Assembly (NCBI GenBank): GCA_017938145.1
Contig: JAGBCB010000039.1
Coordinates: 1 to 41,616, forward strand
DNA length: 41,616 bases
Reading direction: 5' to 3'
Source: Lachnospiraceae bacterium
GTDB taxonomy: Bacteria > Bacillota > Clostridia > Lachnospirales > Lachnospiraceae
Positions 33,539-41,418 of the stretch are shown piece after piece (position 1 is the first letter of the stretch; every line of letters starts with the position of its first letter). The notes under the pieces are model-generated. The model saw nothing but the letters and a program-made list of their open reading frames with translations, ran no database searches and had not been told where the DNA came from. A program made the translations under genes and the position numbers.

Positions 33539-35170
33539 TTACTTTTTTTCTGCACTCTTCATAGCCGCCGTGTCATGCCCACAGGTTTTCATAGCGGCTT
33601 TTGTATTTTCCCTGACATAAAAGGCCAGCGGTCCTTCTATCTCCGGAATCGCCAGTTCTCCGGAATCCACCGCAAATCCACCAAACAAACCGATGGAGCG
33701 GAACAATAAGGTCTGAAATACGATTCGCTCTATCTCCGCAGCTACCTGGTTTGGTGCATGCTGCTTCATGATGCTGCAAGCGCATGCATACATTCTCTCA
33801 TAAAGCTCTGTCATCTGCCCGGACAAAGAGTCCAGAATCCGACATAGTGCATCCTCTTCTTCCTTCGTGAAAATAAGGAATTCCGGTTCTATGGTTCCCG
33901 TCACCGTATCGTAAATCTTTTTGCGGAACAATTCCATGTCTAATCCGGTAAAATAGCGATTCTTCTCCGGAAGCACACTAAAATCTGCCGCCATTGCGTA
34001 ATAACTTTCATCGATACCGGAATAGCCGGCAAAGGTGTAGCAACCATACTTTCCTTCGTACTCATTTTCCACCGTACCATAATTGGTTCCGGCTGCTCCC
34101 TGATAAATCTCTCCCTTCCTGGCAAGCTCCGGATATTTCTCAGAAAAGTGCCGGTTGCCAAGAAGAATAATCGGCCAGAGAAGTCCCCATAAAAGACGTT
34201 CTTCGGAAAGTACCGCACAACATTTATTGATAGTGCGGATATCTGCCAGTTTTTTCTTTAAGTCCACTAAAACTTCTTTCATGGCAGGTACCGCAAACTT
34301 CTTTGCCTCCCGCTGAAACTCCTTTGTATAATCGTCGGTAAAGATTAAAAGGTTCGTCTGATACTTCTCGTGGGAATTCTTCTTTATCAAGTGATATTTC
34401 TCCAAAAGCGCCAGCTCATCTTCCAAATAAACGGAAGCCACTCCTAATTCAATCGCCAGTTCCCGAACTGACATCGGAGTATAATAGGCCGACAGCAAAA
34501 TCTGCCCCGGCAGCTTTCTCTTGAACATATTGTGATATTCCCGGTTGAAATTATCTGCAAAAATTGTTACAAACTCAAATGGTTCCGGTTTAAAACTCTT
34601 TTCTCCAAATTCTCTCTCCATACTGATACCTTCCTTCAAAATCTTTCTTGTTTTAAACAAATAGTACTTTACCATTTCAAGAGAAATACCAACCTTCTTT
34701 GCAATCTCTGCACAGGATAGTTCCTCAAAGTAATATGCCACCGTACATTCCCTATGCTCCTTAGATAACAAGGCAATTTCCCGGTGAAGCTTTGCCACAT
34801 TTTCTTTAAGCTCCAGCTCCTCCGCCAGTTCTTCTGCAAAATCATCTTCCGATGCAAACCGGTCGTAACCGCTGCCCTCCAATGAAGAATCCGTACTTCC
34901 CTCCTGTTGCAGCGCAGCCACGTGGACTTCCTGTTGCTGCCTTTCTCTCTTACGAAGAAACTTGCGGTACGTATTGGCAGCAATGCCCCAGACATACCCG
35001 TAAAACGCCTCCGGAGTCTTTAGTTTGTCCGCACTTTGTAAAATGGCCACCATAATGTCATTGGTTAAATCCTCCGCATCTTCTTTGCCCGATACTCTGG
35101 ATAATGCATAAGCAAAAATGGTTTTTAAATTTTCTTCGATGAACTGCATCACATCCGGCTGCTGTAACAT
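33539..35170 (-). CDS. ECF-like sigma-70 factor with a 350-residue C-terminal extension
   Basis: A 543-residue protein. Residues 5-80 fit sigma region 2 (YALSRVSGKEDAEDLTNDIM, then WGIAANTYRKFLRKRER). Residues about 128-180 fit region 4 with its helix-turn-helix LSCAEIAKKVGISLEMVKYYLFKTRKIL. Residues 190-543 form a large domain I do not recognise: PVSVRELAIELGVASVYLEDELALLEKY looks like a second winged helix, then a mixed region with FTGLDMELFRKKIYDTVTGTIEPEF. It may sense a ligand or bind other factors. ATG at 35170 was chosen because GGAGAG lies 8 bases ahead; the ATG at 35185 has no RBS. Confidence 0.82.
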   Translation of the reverse strand: MLQQPDVMQFIEENLKTIFAYALSRVSGKEDAEDLTNDIMVAILQSADKLKTPEAFYGYVWGIAANTYRKFLRKRERQQQEVHVAALQQEGSTDSSLEGSGYDRFASEDDFAEELAEELELKENVAKLHREIALLSKEHRECTVAYYFEELSCAEIAKKVGISLEMVKYYLFKTRKILKEGISMEREFGEKSFKPEPFEFVTIFADNFNREYHNMFKRKLPGQILLSAYYTPMSVRELAIELGVASVYLEDELALLEKYHLIKKNSHEKYQTNLLIFTDDYTKEFQREAKKFAVPAMKEVLVDLKKKLADIRTINKCCAVLSEERLLWGLLWPIILLGNRHFSEKYPELARKGEIYQGAAGTNYGTVENEYEGKYGCYTFAGYSGIDESYYAMAADFSVLPEKNRYFTGLDMELFRKKIYDTVTGTIEPEFLIFTKEEEDALCRILDSLSGQMTELYERMYACACSIMKQHAPNQVAAEIERIVFQTLLFRSIGLFGGFAVDSGELAIPEIEGPLAFYVRENTKAAMKTCGHDTAAMKSAEKK

Positions 35171-35263
35171 AACTTTTCTCTCCATGGTAATTGTTTTTTG
35201 AAAGCTTTCACCAATATAGTACCAACTATTATAACACAGTTAATGCTAATTTTATATTTTTTC

Positions 35264-35290
35264 AAAAAAAGAGCAGGAGTCCTCCTGCCC
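35264..35290 (-). terminator. Terminator of mntP
   Basis: Stem GGGCAGGAG / CTCCTGCTC with one G-T pair, followed by seven T on the minus strand, 17 bases after the mntP stop. Confidence 0.88.
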
Positions 35291-35307
35291 TCATAAATCC
35301 ATATTGT

Positions 35308-35892
35308 TTAGATAATACCTGTAATGAAAATTTCCAAACCAATCAAAATCAAAATCACACCACCAAAGATGGATGCTTTGTTTGCCAGCTTAGTACCAAA
35401 TTTCTTGCCGATTGCAATACCTGCATAGCAAATGAAGAACGTTACCACCGCAATGATTGCCGTACAGACAATTGCCATTGCCAAACCATATTCCGCAATG
35501 GTAAAGCCAACGGAAAGCGCATCGATGGAAGTAGCAACACCCTGTACTAACAAAGCAGAAAGACATATTGCCTTGCACTCTTCCTCTTCTTCCTTTTTTT
35601 GCAGTCCTTCCATAAGCATCTTACCACCGATATATACAAGAAGTATCAATGCAATGAACGGAATAAACTTTTCAAACGCCTGAAACTTTTCAACTATGGT
35701 ATGTACGCAAATCCAGCCAATCATCGGCATTGCCGCCTGAAACAATGCAAATATTCCGGCCACTCCACACATTTTCTTTTTCTTCATGCAGGTTTCATTC
35801 AATCCATTTGCTAATGACACCGAAAAGGCATCCATGGCAAGTCCTACGCCCAGTAAGACGCTGTTAAAGAAAAACACAAAATTCCATTCCAT
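35308..35892 (-). CDS. mntP: MntP family manganese efflux pump
   Basis: A 194-residue membrane protein with six helices in two inverted repeats. The family motifs are LAMDAFSVSLANG near residue 20 and the partner SIDALSVGFTIAEYG near residue 115, each bringing an Asp into the membrane. The central cytoplasmic loop is glutamate-rich (KKEEEEEC). It exports Mn2+. The identification is strengthened by the manganese riboswitch immediately upstream. AGGAG lies about 13 bases before the ATG. Confidence 0.95.
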   Translation of the reverse strand: MEWNFVFFFNSVLLGVGLAMDAFSVSLANGLNETCMKKKKMCGVAGIFALFQAAMPMIGWICVHTIVEKFQAFEKFIPFIALILLVYIGGKMLMEGLQKKEEEEECKAICLSALLVQGVATSIDALSVGFTIAEYGLAMAIVCTAIIAVVTFFICYAGIAIGKKFGTKLANKASIFGGVILILIGLEIFITGII

Positions 35893-35941
35893 AACTTATT
35901 TTTTTCTCCTCTGTACAATCATTGTATGTTTTATTCTTTAT

Positions 35942-35964
35942 AAATAGGACTGCTCCGCCTATTT
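35942..35964 (-). repeat. Hairpin between riboswitch terminator and mntP
   Basis: AAATAGG / CCTATTT is a 7-bp stem with a 9-base loop, 7 bases beyond the intrinsic terminator of the riboswitch. It lacks a strong T run and may be a secondary structure of the mntP leader. Confidence 0.5.
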
Positions 35965-35970
35965 CAGCAA

Positions 35971-36006
35971 AAGAAAACCAAGTACAGCCAAAGCCATACT
36001 TGGTTA
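35971..36006 (-). terminator. Riboswitch expression-platform terminator
   Basis: Stem AACCAAGTA / TACTTGGTT (36006-35976) is followed by TTCTTTT on the minus strand. It lies between the aptamer and mntP and would be suppressed when Mn2+ is bound. Confidence 0.85.
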
Positions 36007-36017
36007 CCAATTATAAA

Positions 36018-36140
36018 TAAACAGACTCCATGCATAGCTTTACAGATATACATGAGTCTCGCGATTTAAAACAAGCCAGACCTTACGGCCAGTATGTTGA
36101 CTTGCTACGTCAATGCGCTCGCTACTCCCTCACGGGTTTT
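36018..36140 (-). ncRNA. yybP-ykoY manganese riboswitch aptamer
   Basis: On the minus strand the aptamer has the family's GGGAGTAGC near its 5' end, a GTCAACATACTGGCC segment and a GCGAGACTCATG stretch pairing with CATGGAGTCT. These are hallmark parts of the Mn2+ riboswitch family; E. coli alx and mntP share the TCAACATACT stretch. It lies directly upstream of mntP, the expected target. Confidence 0.93.
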
Positions 36141-36153
36141 CAGTTCGAAGAGA

Positions 36154-36182
36154 ATTATCGCATAATTTTTCTCAATTGTCAA
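36154..36182 (-). promoter_or_regulatory. mntP promoter
   Basis: A perfect TTGACA (36182-36177) and GATAAT (36159-36154), 17 bases apart on the minus strand, place the transcript start just before the riboswitch. Confidence 0.88.
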
Positions 36183-36185
36183 TGA

Positions 36186-36914
36186 TTACCGCATATAATT
36201 GGAGTATTTCTCTATGAAGTCCGTATACTCTTCCTTTTCCGTCATCCACACAATTACATAATACTCTGTAATTCCAAGTCTGGAATAAGCCTCATACCGG
36301 TGGTTTCCGTCATTTAGCTCAAATCCGTCCATACCATAGTGTACAATTAATGGCGGAAGGTCTGGTTCTCTTTTGATAACTTCCATCAGTTCCAAAACTT
36401 TCCGTTCGAAAGGCTCTGCCGGAATCTGCCACTTCATGCCCTCCTCCGGTCCGCAGTCCCGTGAAAATAAGTTAAGCGGAAGTTTTACCGGGCCAAGGAA
36501 ATAACGGTCAAATAATTTCAATCCGTCGGAAAACTCCTTATTATGTCCATCCGACAAAAGGTAGCTGTGAATCCATTCTTCCAGTTTACCGTTCCGTGCA
36601 TAGTTTACAGCAGATGACAGGGTACATTTATAATCCATAATAAACACCTCTTTCTTTGAATAGGCAATCTTTTTGATTGTTTCATGAGAGAGGCAATATT
36701 CCTCCGCCAGCTGCCCGATGGTAACGCCGTTGCGGAACTTCAACTGAATATCCAAATTCCGCTTTTGCAGATACTGCCGGTAGCCGGAGGCTTCTCCCCA
36801 GTCCTTTTTCTTTTTCTCTTGGGAAGGTATGTATACTAACTTTCCTGACACGTATTTTTGAATTTGTTTCAATAAACGCTCTGGAAAAATGTCTTTACCG
36901 TTTTCGTATTTCAC
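36186..36914 (-). CDS. CD3324-like regulator fused to a ParB/Srx-like domain
   Basis: A 242-residue protein. Residues 1-90 match the CD3324/Mor-like type: MKYENGKDIFPERLLKQIQKYV, SGYRQYLQKRNLDIQLKFRNG and the HTH region IGQLAEEYCLSHETIKKIAYS. Residues 93-242 are a second unit containing NDGNHRYEAYSRLG (about 201), the DGxHR pattern of ParB/sulfiredoxin folds. GTG at 36914 was chosen, with GAGGTG 6 bases ahead and the standard family start. An internal ATG at 36638 (residue 93) has its own GAGGTG 6 bases ahead and would give a 150-residue ParB-like protein alone. Confidence 0.75.
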   Translation of the reverse strand: MKYENGKDIFPERLLKQIQKYVSGKLVYIPSQEKKKKDWGEASGYRQYLQKRNLDIQLKFRNGVTIGQLAEEYCLSHETIKKIAYSKKEVFIMDYKCTLSSAVNYARNGKLEEWIHSYLLSDGHNKEFSDGLKLFDRYFLGPVKLPLNLFSRDCGPEEGMKWQIPAEPFERKVLELMEVIKREPDLPPLIVHYGMDGFELNDGNHRYEAYSRLGITEYYVIVWMTEKEEYTDFIEKYSNYMR

Positions 36915-36950
36915 TTCTATCACCTCTCTAAAGTTTCCTCAGAACATGTT

Positions 36951-36962
36951 TTGTGGCCACAA
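36951..36962. promoter_or_regulatory. Palindrome in the leader of the CD3324 fusion gene
   Basis: TTGTGGCCACAA is a perfect 12-bp palindrome, 36 bases before the GTG start, with AACATGTT beside it. A TATACT -10 candidate lies upstream near 36990. It could be an operator for the encoded HTH protein; this is inference. Confidence 0.4.
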
Positions 36963-37041
36963 TGTTTGCCCTGAACAATTTAGAGTATACAATAAAGGAG
37001 ACGAAAAGAAAATTCTCAAATTGAGTTAAAGCGTTTTTGAC

Positions 37042-37917
37042 CTAATCTTCCTCTTCAAAAGCACTCTCATGCTTCTTAAAAAACTCATAATACGCCCGCA
37101 CATTAGAAAGCTCCGTCCACCGTTTCACACATGCCTTTTCGCCGGACAAATCGTATATCTTTGCATCCCGCATAGCAAGAAAAAACGGGGAATGGGTGGC
37201 AATCACAAACTGGCATCCGAAGAATCTCACCGAATCCTCCAAAAATTTTACCAGTTCCATTTGCCGCTCCGGAGACAGACTATTTTCCGGCTCGTCAAGC
37301 AAATACAAACCATTTTCTTGAATTTTGTTGGTAAAGTACATGAGCGCACTTTCGCCGTTGGAGCGTTCCCTGATGTTACTGCCAAGATAATCCCTGACAT
37401 ACCGGGATTTTGTTTTCCGTCTGGCGGCCGTCACGCGTTTTAATTGCTCATAATCATCCAAAGAATGCAGTTGAAACCGTGGTGCAAACGGGTCTGTCAG
37501 TCTGCGATATTCTTCCAATAATTCTTCCCTGGAATTATCAATGCCTTCATTCAGGCTTCGTAGGTTCAGCATAAAATCAAACACATCATCACTGGTGATA
37601 ATACGACTGTCCTTTGGAATCTCCCGCTCTGACACATACTGACAAAGCCCGGTGTATCCTTCAAAAAAGACAGACCGGTTGTACAATGCGTCCCGCTGCA
37701 AGCCAAGCTTTTCTGCCATCACATTTAATGCCGTGGTTTTACCGGAACCGTTTCCGCCATACAGAATGGTCACCGGCTCGAAATTCAGGCATTTTAACTG
37801 ATGCTCTGACAAAATTTTGAACGGATAATAGGTATCATAGCATGTTTTCTTTTGTTTTAAGATATAGTCAAATTCCTCATCTGCGTCGGGAAATTCGAAC
37901 TGGGAAAGGTATAGCAT
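37042..37917 (-). CDS. Stand-alone ABC/SMC-type AAA ATPase (COG3910-like)
   Basis: A 291-residue ATPase. Walker A is GGNGSGKT (54-61), the signature-like SNGESALMYF (about 186-195), Walker B LYLLDEPE (204-211) and the H-loop ATHSPF (240-245). No nuclease or TOPRIM domain is attached. Such proteins resemble the ATPase part of OLD/RloC and RecF-type machines and may power a separate effector. ATG at 37917 was chosen, with GGAG 7 bases ahead. It follows the Fic gene by 37 bases and is probably cotranscribed with it. Confidence 0.82.
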   Translation of the reverse strand: MLYLSQFEFPDADEEFDYILKQKKTCYDTYYPFKILSEHQLKCLNFEPVTILYGGNGSGKTTALNVMAEKLGLQRDALYNRSVFFEGYTGLCQYVSEREIPKDSRIITSDDVFDFMLNLRSLNEGIDNSREELLEEYRRLTDPFAPRFQLHSLDDYEQLKRVTAARRKTKSRYVRDYLGSNIRERSNGESALMYFTNKIQENGLYLLDEPENSLSPERQMELVKFLEDSVRFFGCQFVIATHSPFFLAMRDAKIYDLSGEKACVKRWTELSNVRAYYEFFKKHESAFEEED

Positions 37918-37954
37918 TGGCATTCTCCGTAATATATGTCCATTTGAAAATAAA

Positions 37955-38845
37955 TTAATAGTCAATCCTAAAATAATCCAAATATGCTTTATACTTATCC
38001 TGCGCCGTTAGACAGGTATCTTTCAGATAGCCTTTCTCGTTGTTCCACTCTTTCAGCCCACGATAATAGAACATTTTCAAATCATCTTCAATGATGAATG
38101 GAACGATATTATATTTCAGACATTCCTTAAACATAATCAGTCTTCCCACACGACCGTTGCCATCCTGGAACGGATGAATACGTTCAAACTGCACATGGAA
38201 GTCCAGAATATCTTCAATAGTTTTTTCGTCTTTTCTATTGTACTCTGCCAGCAGAGCTTTCATTTTATCGGCAACTTCTTCCGGAAGTGCGGTATCCATT
38301 CCGCCCACTTCATTCGGCATCTTTTTATAAGCTCCTACAGCAAACCAATCTTTTCTGGAATCACTGGTTCCATTCTTTAAAACCAGATGAAGTTCCTTGA
38401 TAAACTTCTCTGTCAGTGGCGCCTTTGCATTATCAATAATCATATCAATACAGAGGAAGTGATTTGCAGTTTCAATCAAATCGTCCACATTCAGCACTTC
38501 TTTTTCTACACCGATGGTGTTGGTTTCAAAGATATATCTGGTCTGATCGTGGGTCAGCCGGCTGCCTTCCATATGATTGGAATTATAAGTTAATTCAATC
38601 TGTGTTTTATGGTAAATTCCACCGGAGTACCTGCTTGATTTTTGCTCCTGCAAAATATCCAGCAAAGTAACCGGCCGCTCTTTCTTTTTATTAGAACGCT
38701 CCGGTTTTTCTGCATTTTCAGGAATGTTCCAGGTCTTTCCGGTAAGAACTGCACCGTTCACTCGTCCATGAGCACAGTAATTCCTGACACTACGTTCCGA
38801 AACTCCCCATTTTTCTGCTATTTCAGTAACCGAAAGGTATCCCAT
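37955..38845 (-). CDS. Fic family protein with N-terminal HTH and inhibitory helix
   Basis: A 296-residue protein. Residues 1-45 form a MerR-like HTH (SVTEIAEKWGVSERSVRNYCAHGRV). An inhibitory motif [ST]xxxE[GN] is at 89-94 (SNHMEG). The Fic catalytic motif HPFQDGNGRVGR is at 224-235. Fic enzymes transfer AMP (or other NMP groups) to hydroxyls on target proteins, and the inhibitory helix holds the enzyme in check. The target is unknown. The ATG at 38845 has GGAGG 7 bases ahead. Promoter and palindrome upstream suggest that the HTH controls its own gene. Confidence 0.93.
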   Translation of the reverse strand: MGYLSVTEIAEKWGVSERSVRNYCAHGRVNGAVLTGKTWNIPENAEKPERSNKKKERPVTLLDILQEQKSSRYSGGIYHKTQIELTYNSNHMEGSRLTHDQTRYIFETNTIGVEKEVLNVDDLIETANHFLCIDMIIDNAKAPLTEKFIKELHLVLKNGTSDSRKDWFAVGAYKKMPNEVGGMDTALPEEVADKMKALLAEYNRKDEKTIEDILDFHVQFERIHPFQDGNGRVGRLIMFKECLKYNIVPFIIEDDLKMFYYRGLKEWNNEKGYLKDTCLTAQDKYKAYLDYFRIDY

Positions 38846-38890
38846 CTGCACTCCTCCGTTATAGAACTAATTTCATATCACACTTAACTA

Positions 38891-38926
38891 TGATATAGTA
38901 TATCACATTATCGGCAATAAATGCAA
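38891..38926 (-). promoter_or_regulatory. Fic gene promoter with palindromic operator
   Basis: TTGCAT (38926-38921) and TATACT (38902-38897) are 18 bases apart on the minus strand. TGATATAGTATATCA (38891-38905), a 15-bp palindrome around one central base, covers the -10. A further ATATCA half-site lies near 38875-38880. Confidence 0.75.
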
Positions 38927-39002
38927 TATATCTCGCATGTGTGCAATCACATTTTTGCCGTTTCCGGCATTTTTGATTTACTTGCCTTTTTATGCTTTAT
39001 TT

Positions 39003-39455
39003 TTATATCTCTGCCAGCATTTTTTCCGGGTTCTCTGCCGCCTTGACCTTACCAAATGCCTTGGTAATTACTCCATCTTCATCAATCAGATAAGTGGTAC
39101 GAACCACACCCATAGTAATCTTTCCGTACATGTTCTTTTCCTGCCACACATCATAGGCTTTAATTGCCGCAAGCTCCACATCGGAAAGCAAAGTAAACGG
39201 CAGACCGAACTTTTCTTCAAACTTCTTGTGGGATGCCACACTGTCCTTGCTGATACCTATTACAACAGCACCTTTTTCCGTAAACTGCGGATACAGTTTT
39301 GCAAAGCCGCAGGCCTGCTTGGAGCAACCGGAAGTGTTATCCTTTGGGTAAAAATACAATACCACCTTCTTGCCCTTATAATCCTCTAATGTATGAACGG
39401 CTCCGTTCTGGTCCGGCAGAGAAAATGCCGGCGCTTTTGTTCCAACTTCTAACAT
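39003..39455 (-). CDS. bcp: Thioredoxin-dependent peroxiredoxin, BCP type
   Basis: A 150-residue peroxidase that reduces H2O2 and organic peroxides. Peroxidatic Cys44 and nearby Cys49 are in PKDNTSGCSKQACGF. The usual Pro two residues before the active Cys is Ser here (NTSGC instead of NTPGC). The thioredoxin fold is complete (VVLYFYP, TYLIDEDG). Length is normal for the family. Confidence 0.96.
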   Translation of the reverse strand: MLEVGTKAPAFSLPDQNGAVHTLEDYKGKKVVLYFYPKDNTSGCSKQACGFAKLYPQFTEKGAVVIGISKDSVASHKKFEEKFGLPFTLLSDVELAAIKAYDVWQEKNMYGKITMGVVRTTYLIDEDGVITKAFGKVKAAENPEKMLAEI

Positions 39456-39486
39456 TGTTTTACGTCTCCTTCTTTAAAACTTCACA

Positions 39487-39981
39487 CTACTTCTTACAAA
39501 ACTCTACTAAAGACTGAATTACCTCTTTCTTCGCATTATCTGCACCATGGAAGGTTTTTATGATATATAAATCTTCTTCTGTCTTTTCCGGCTTCTTTTC
39601 GATGGACTTCTTTAACATTTTCATCATAGTACGCATGATAAAATTCACCTTTTCCGGACGGTAACCGCCTTCAAAGTAGAAGAACCGTTCTGCATTAAAT
39701 CCGTTGTCCGCAATAATTTTATTTGCCACTTCCGGGACGGCTGGTGCCATACCCACCGCAAACAGCACCGCATTCTTTGCATGCAGTTTTACAAACTTAT
39801 CATATCCCATCACTTTTCCGGCACACATCCAGCCGCCGAAAATCACCTGGTCATACTCTGCAACATTTACTGATTTTGCATTCTTTAATGCAACACTTTC
39901 ACACTGTAATTCTTCTGCAATCCATGCCGCATACTGGGCTGTGAAGCCTGTGCCGCTTTCATATAGTACAATTCGTTTCAT
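39487..39981 (-). CDS. Flavodoxin-domain protein
   Basis: A 164-residue FMN-binding protein. It starts with the phosphate-binding loop ESGTGFTAQYA and contains VIFGGWMCAGKVMGYD and GMAPAV, fitting the Flavodoxin_5 type. It probably carries electrons or reduces a small substrate. GGGAGG lies before the ATG. It follows the HD gene by 32 bases and precedes bcp, possibly an oxidative-stress group. Confidence 0.88.
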   Translation of the reverse strand: MKRIVLYESGTGFTAQYAAWIAEELQCESVALKNAKSVNVAEYDQVIFGGWMCAGKVMGYDKFVKLHAKNAVLFAVGMAPAVPEVANKIIADNGFNAERFFYFEGGYRPEKVNFIMRTMMKMLKKSIEKKPEKTEEDLYIIKTFHGADNAKKEVIQSLVEFCKK

Positions 39982-40013
39982 AACAAACCTCCCGTATCTG
40001 TTTTATGTATTTC

Positions 40014-40601
40014 TTATGGCCGGAACGTATCTTTTTCCACCGCCACATATAAATCCATGCCCATTTTCTTTTCAAAGTGTTTCCGAAGCGCCATATTACT
40101 ATCCCATTTCTGCTGCGAATAATGCCCATATCTCCTGCGAACATCATTCATACGGTCTTCCATATTCATGACACCTTCACTGCCCGACATAGCATCACAC
40201 AATTGAATCAGCTTATCATATTCGTCCAGCACCGTATTCTTCAACATAGTTTCAATCAATTCCAACTCTTCTTCGGTTGTATAAAACTTGCCGACATAAT
40301 CCTTCGTTGTTCCGTCAGAAAAGGAATGTGTCATGCAAATCCGAGCCACCTCATCATATCCCAAGGACATCATATACGAATAACCATCTGAAACATGTCC
40401 CAAATGGCGGGTACCGAATTTTCTTCCGATATCATGCAATAATCCGAGTATATACGCTTTATTCTCGTCCATATCTTCGCAGTAAGAAGCTATCTTTCCT
40501 GCACAATGAGCCGCGGTTCGACTATGATTTCCCCAGGGACCGGGATTACACTGTTCTGCTTCTTTTAGTAATTTTTCTGCCTGTTCTTTTGTTGGAAACA
40601 T
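40014..40601 (-). CDS. HD domain phosphohydrolase
   Basis: A 195-residue protein. The metal site is H26 (NHSRTAAHCAGKIA) with HD in LLHDIGRKFGTRHLGH, and a later H/D in MTHSFSD. HD proteins cleave phosphomonoesters or nucleotides; the substrate cannot be told from the sequence. Confidence 0.85.
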   Translation of the reverse strand: MFPTKEQAEKLLKEAEQCNPGPWGNHSRTAAHCAGKIASYCEDMDENKAYILGLLHDIGRKFGTRHLGHVSDGYSYMMSLGYDEVARICMTHSFSDGTTKDYVGKFYTTEEELELIETMLKNTVLDEYDKLIQLCDAMSGSEGVMNMEDRMNDVRRRYGHYSQQKWDSNMALRKHFEKKMGMDLYVAVEKDTFRP

Positions 40602-40634
40602 AGCTTACCCCATTCCAGCATCTGCACACAGATA

Positions 40635-41324
40635 CTATCTTCTTTCTAACAAATTATTTTTACTTCCTAAATTATACGGACAGATATCACGACACTTATG
40701 ACAGGAAATCCTCCAGTCCTGCTTCTCTTTATCTTCACCAAAAGCATAATCCCAGCAGGCACCCTGATTAATTTCCGGTTTTTCCAGCGCATTCACCGGG
40801 CAGGCTTCCACACACAGGTTACAGTTTGTACAAACCGGTTCCTTCAACGAATCCGGCTCCAGTTCGACATCTACCAACACTGCACCAAGCCAAACCATAC
40901 TGCCAAACTCCGGCGTAATGAGTAGAGAGTGTCTGCCGATAGTTCCGAGCCCTGCCGCCTGAGCCGCATGTTTTTGGGAAATAATGGACCGCCAGCGATT
41001 AGTACTGCCATCCCATTCACTTTCATTGGTAGGAATCGGTACTGCCAGTATGTCTTCCTGCTCCAGACGAATGCACAAATCAAGAGCAATTGCGTCCAGT
41101 TTTGGAGTAAGTGAGTTACGAATTCTTGTATAGACCGCAGATGTATTACACTTCAGCGCGCCCACCGGAAACCGGCAGGCGAAGGAAATTACCGACTTAC
41201 ACTGTGGAAACACATCCAACGGATGATATCCTTTCGGTGCCTCTAAAAAACGCTCAATACTCGCAATGCCGCATAAATCGGCACCAAGGGAATATGCAAG
41301 TTCTTTGATTTGTTCTTTTGTCAT
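40635..41324 (-). CDS. QueG-like double-cluster ferredoxin-type protein
   Basis: A 229-residue protein. The C-terminal region carries two 4Fe-4S sites (CTNCNLCVEACP and CHKCRDICPYNLG), preceded by a QueG-like N-terminal domain starting LAYSLGADLCGIASIERF. QueG, the epoxyqueuosine reductase of the last step of queuosine synthesis, is usually about 350-380 residues, so this lacks the C-terminal HEAT repeats. It may be a short QueG relative or another cobalamin/iron-sulfur reductase. Confidence 0.82.
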   Translation of the reverse strand: MTKEQIKELAYSLGADLCGIASIERFLEAPKGYHPLDVFPQCKSVISFACRFPVGALKCNTSAVYTRIRNSLTPKLDAIALDLCIRLEQEDILAVPIPTNESEWDGSTNRWRSIISQKHAAQAAGLGTIGRHSLLITPEFGSMVWLGAVLVDVELEPDSLKEPVCTNCNLCVEACPVNALEKPEINQGACWDYAFGEDKEKQDWRISCHKCRDICPYNLGSKNNLLERR

Positions 41325-41357
41325 ATTTTTATACCTTCTTCATTAAAAGATATTTTA

Positions 41358-41387
41358 ATTATATCATAACATGGGGTTATTAAGCAA
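41358..41387 (-). promoter_or_regulatory. Promoter of the QueG-like gene
   Basis: TTGCTT (41387-41382) and TATAAT (41363-41358) are 18 bases apart on the minus strand, about 34 bases before the ATG. Confidence 0.7.
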
Positions 41388-41397
41388 GAAAAATATT

Positions 41398-41411
41398 CGA
41401 AAGTTTGTTCG
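41398..41411. promoter_or_regulatory. LexA-like box between divergent promoters
   Basis: CGAAAGTTTGTTCG differs from the Gram-positive LexA pattern CGAAC-N4-GTTCG at one base. It lies between the two divergent -35 regions, 7 bases before the plus-strand -35. Whether LexA binds is inference. Confidence 0.35.
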
Positions 41412-41418
41412 ATTTTCA

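Noticed and set aside
35214-35230. Short inverted repeat ATAGT/ACTAT upstream of the sigma factor gene as an operator
   Set aside because: Only 5 bp per arm in AT-rich DNA near a TATAAT, and there is no second copy or known partner; too weak to claim.
36186-38926. Prophage or transposon remnant
   Set aside because: No integrase, transposase, terminal repeats or phage structural genes are seen, so only an accessory cluster can be supported.
38960-38985. GCCG/CGGC hairpin after bcp as a terminator
   Set aside because: On the minus strand the stem is followed by A residues rather than T, so it cannot be called as the bcp terminator.
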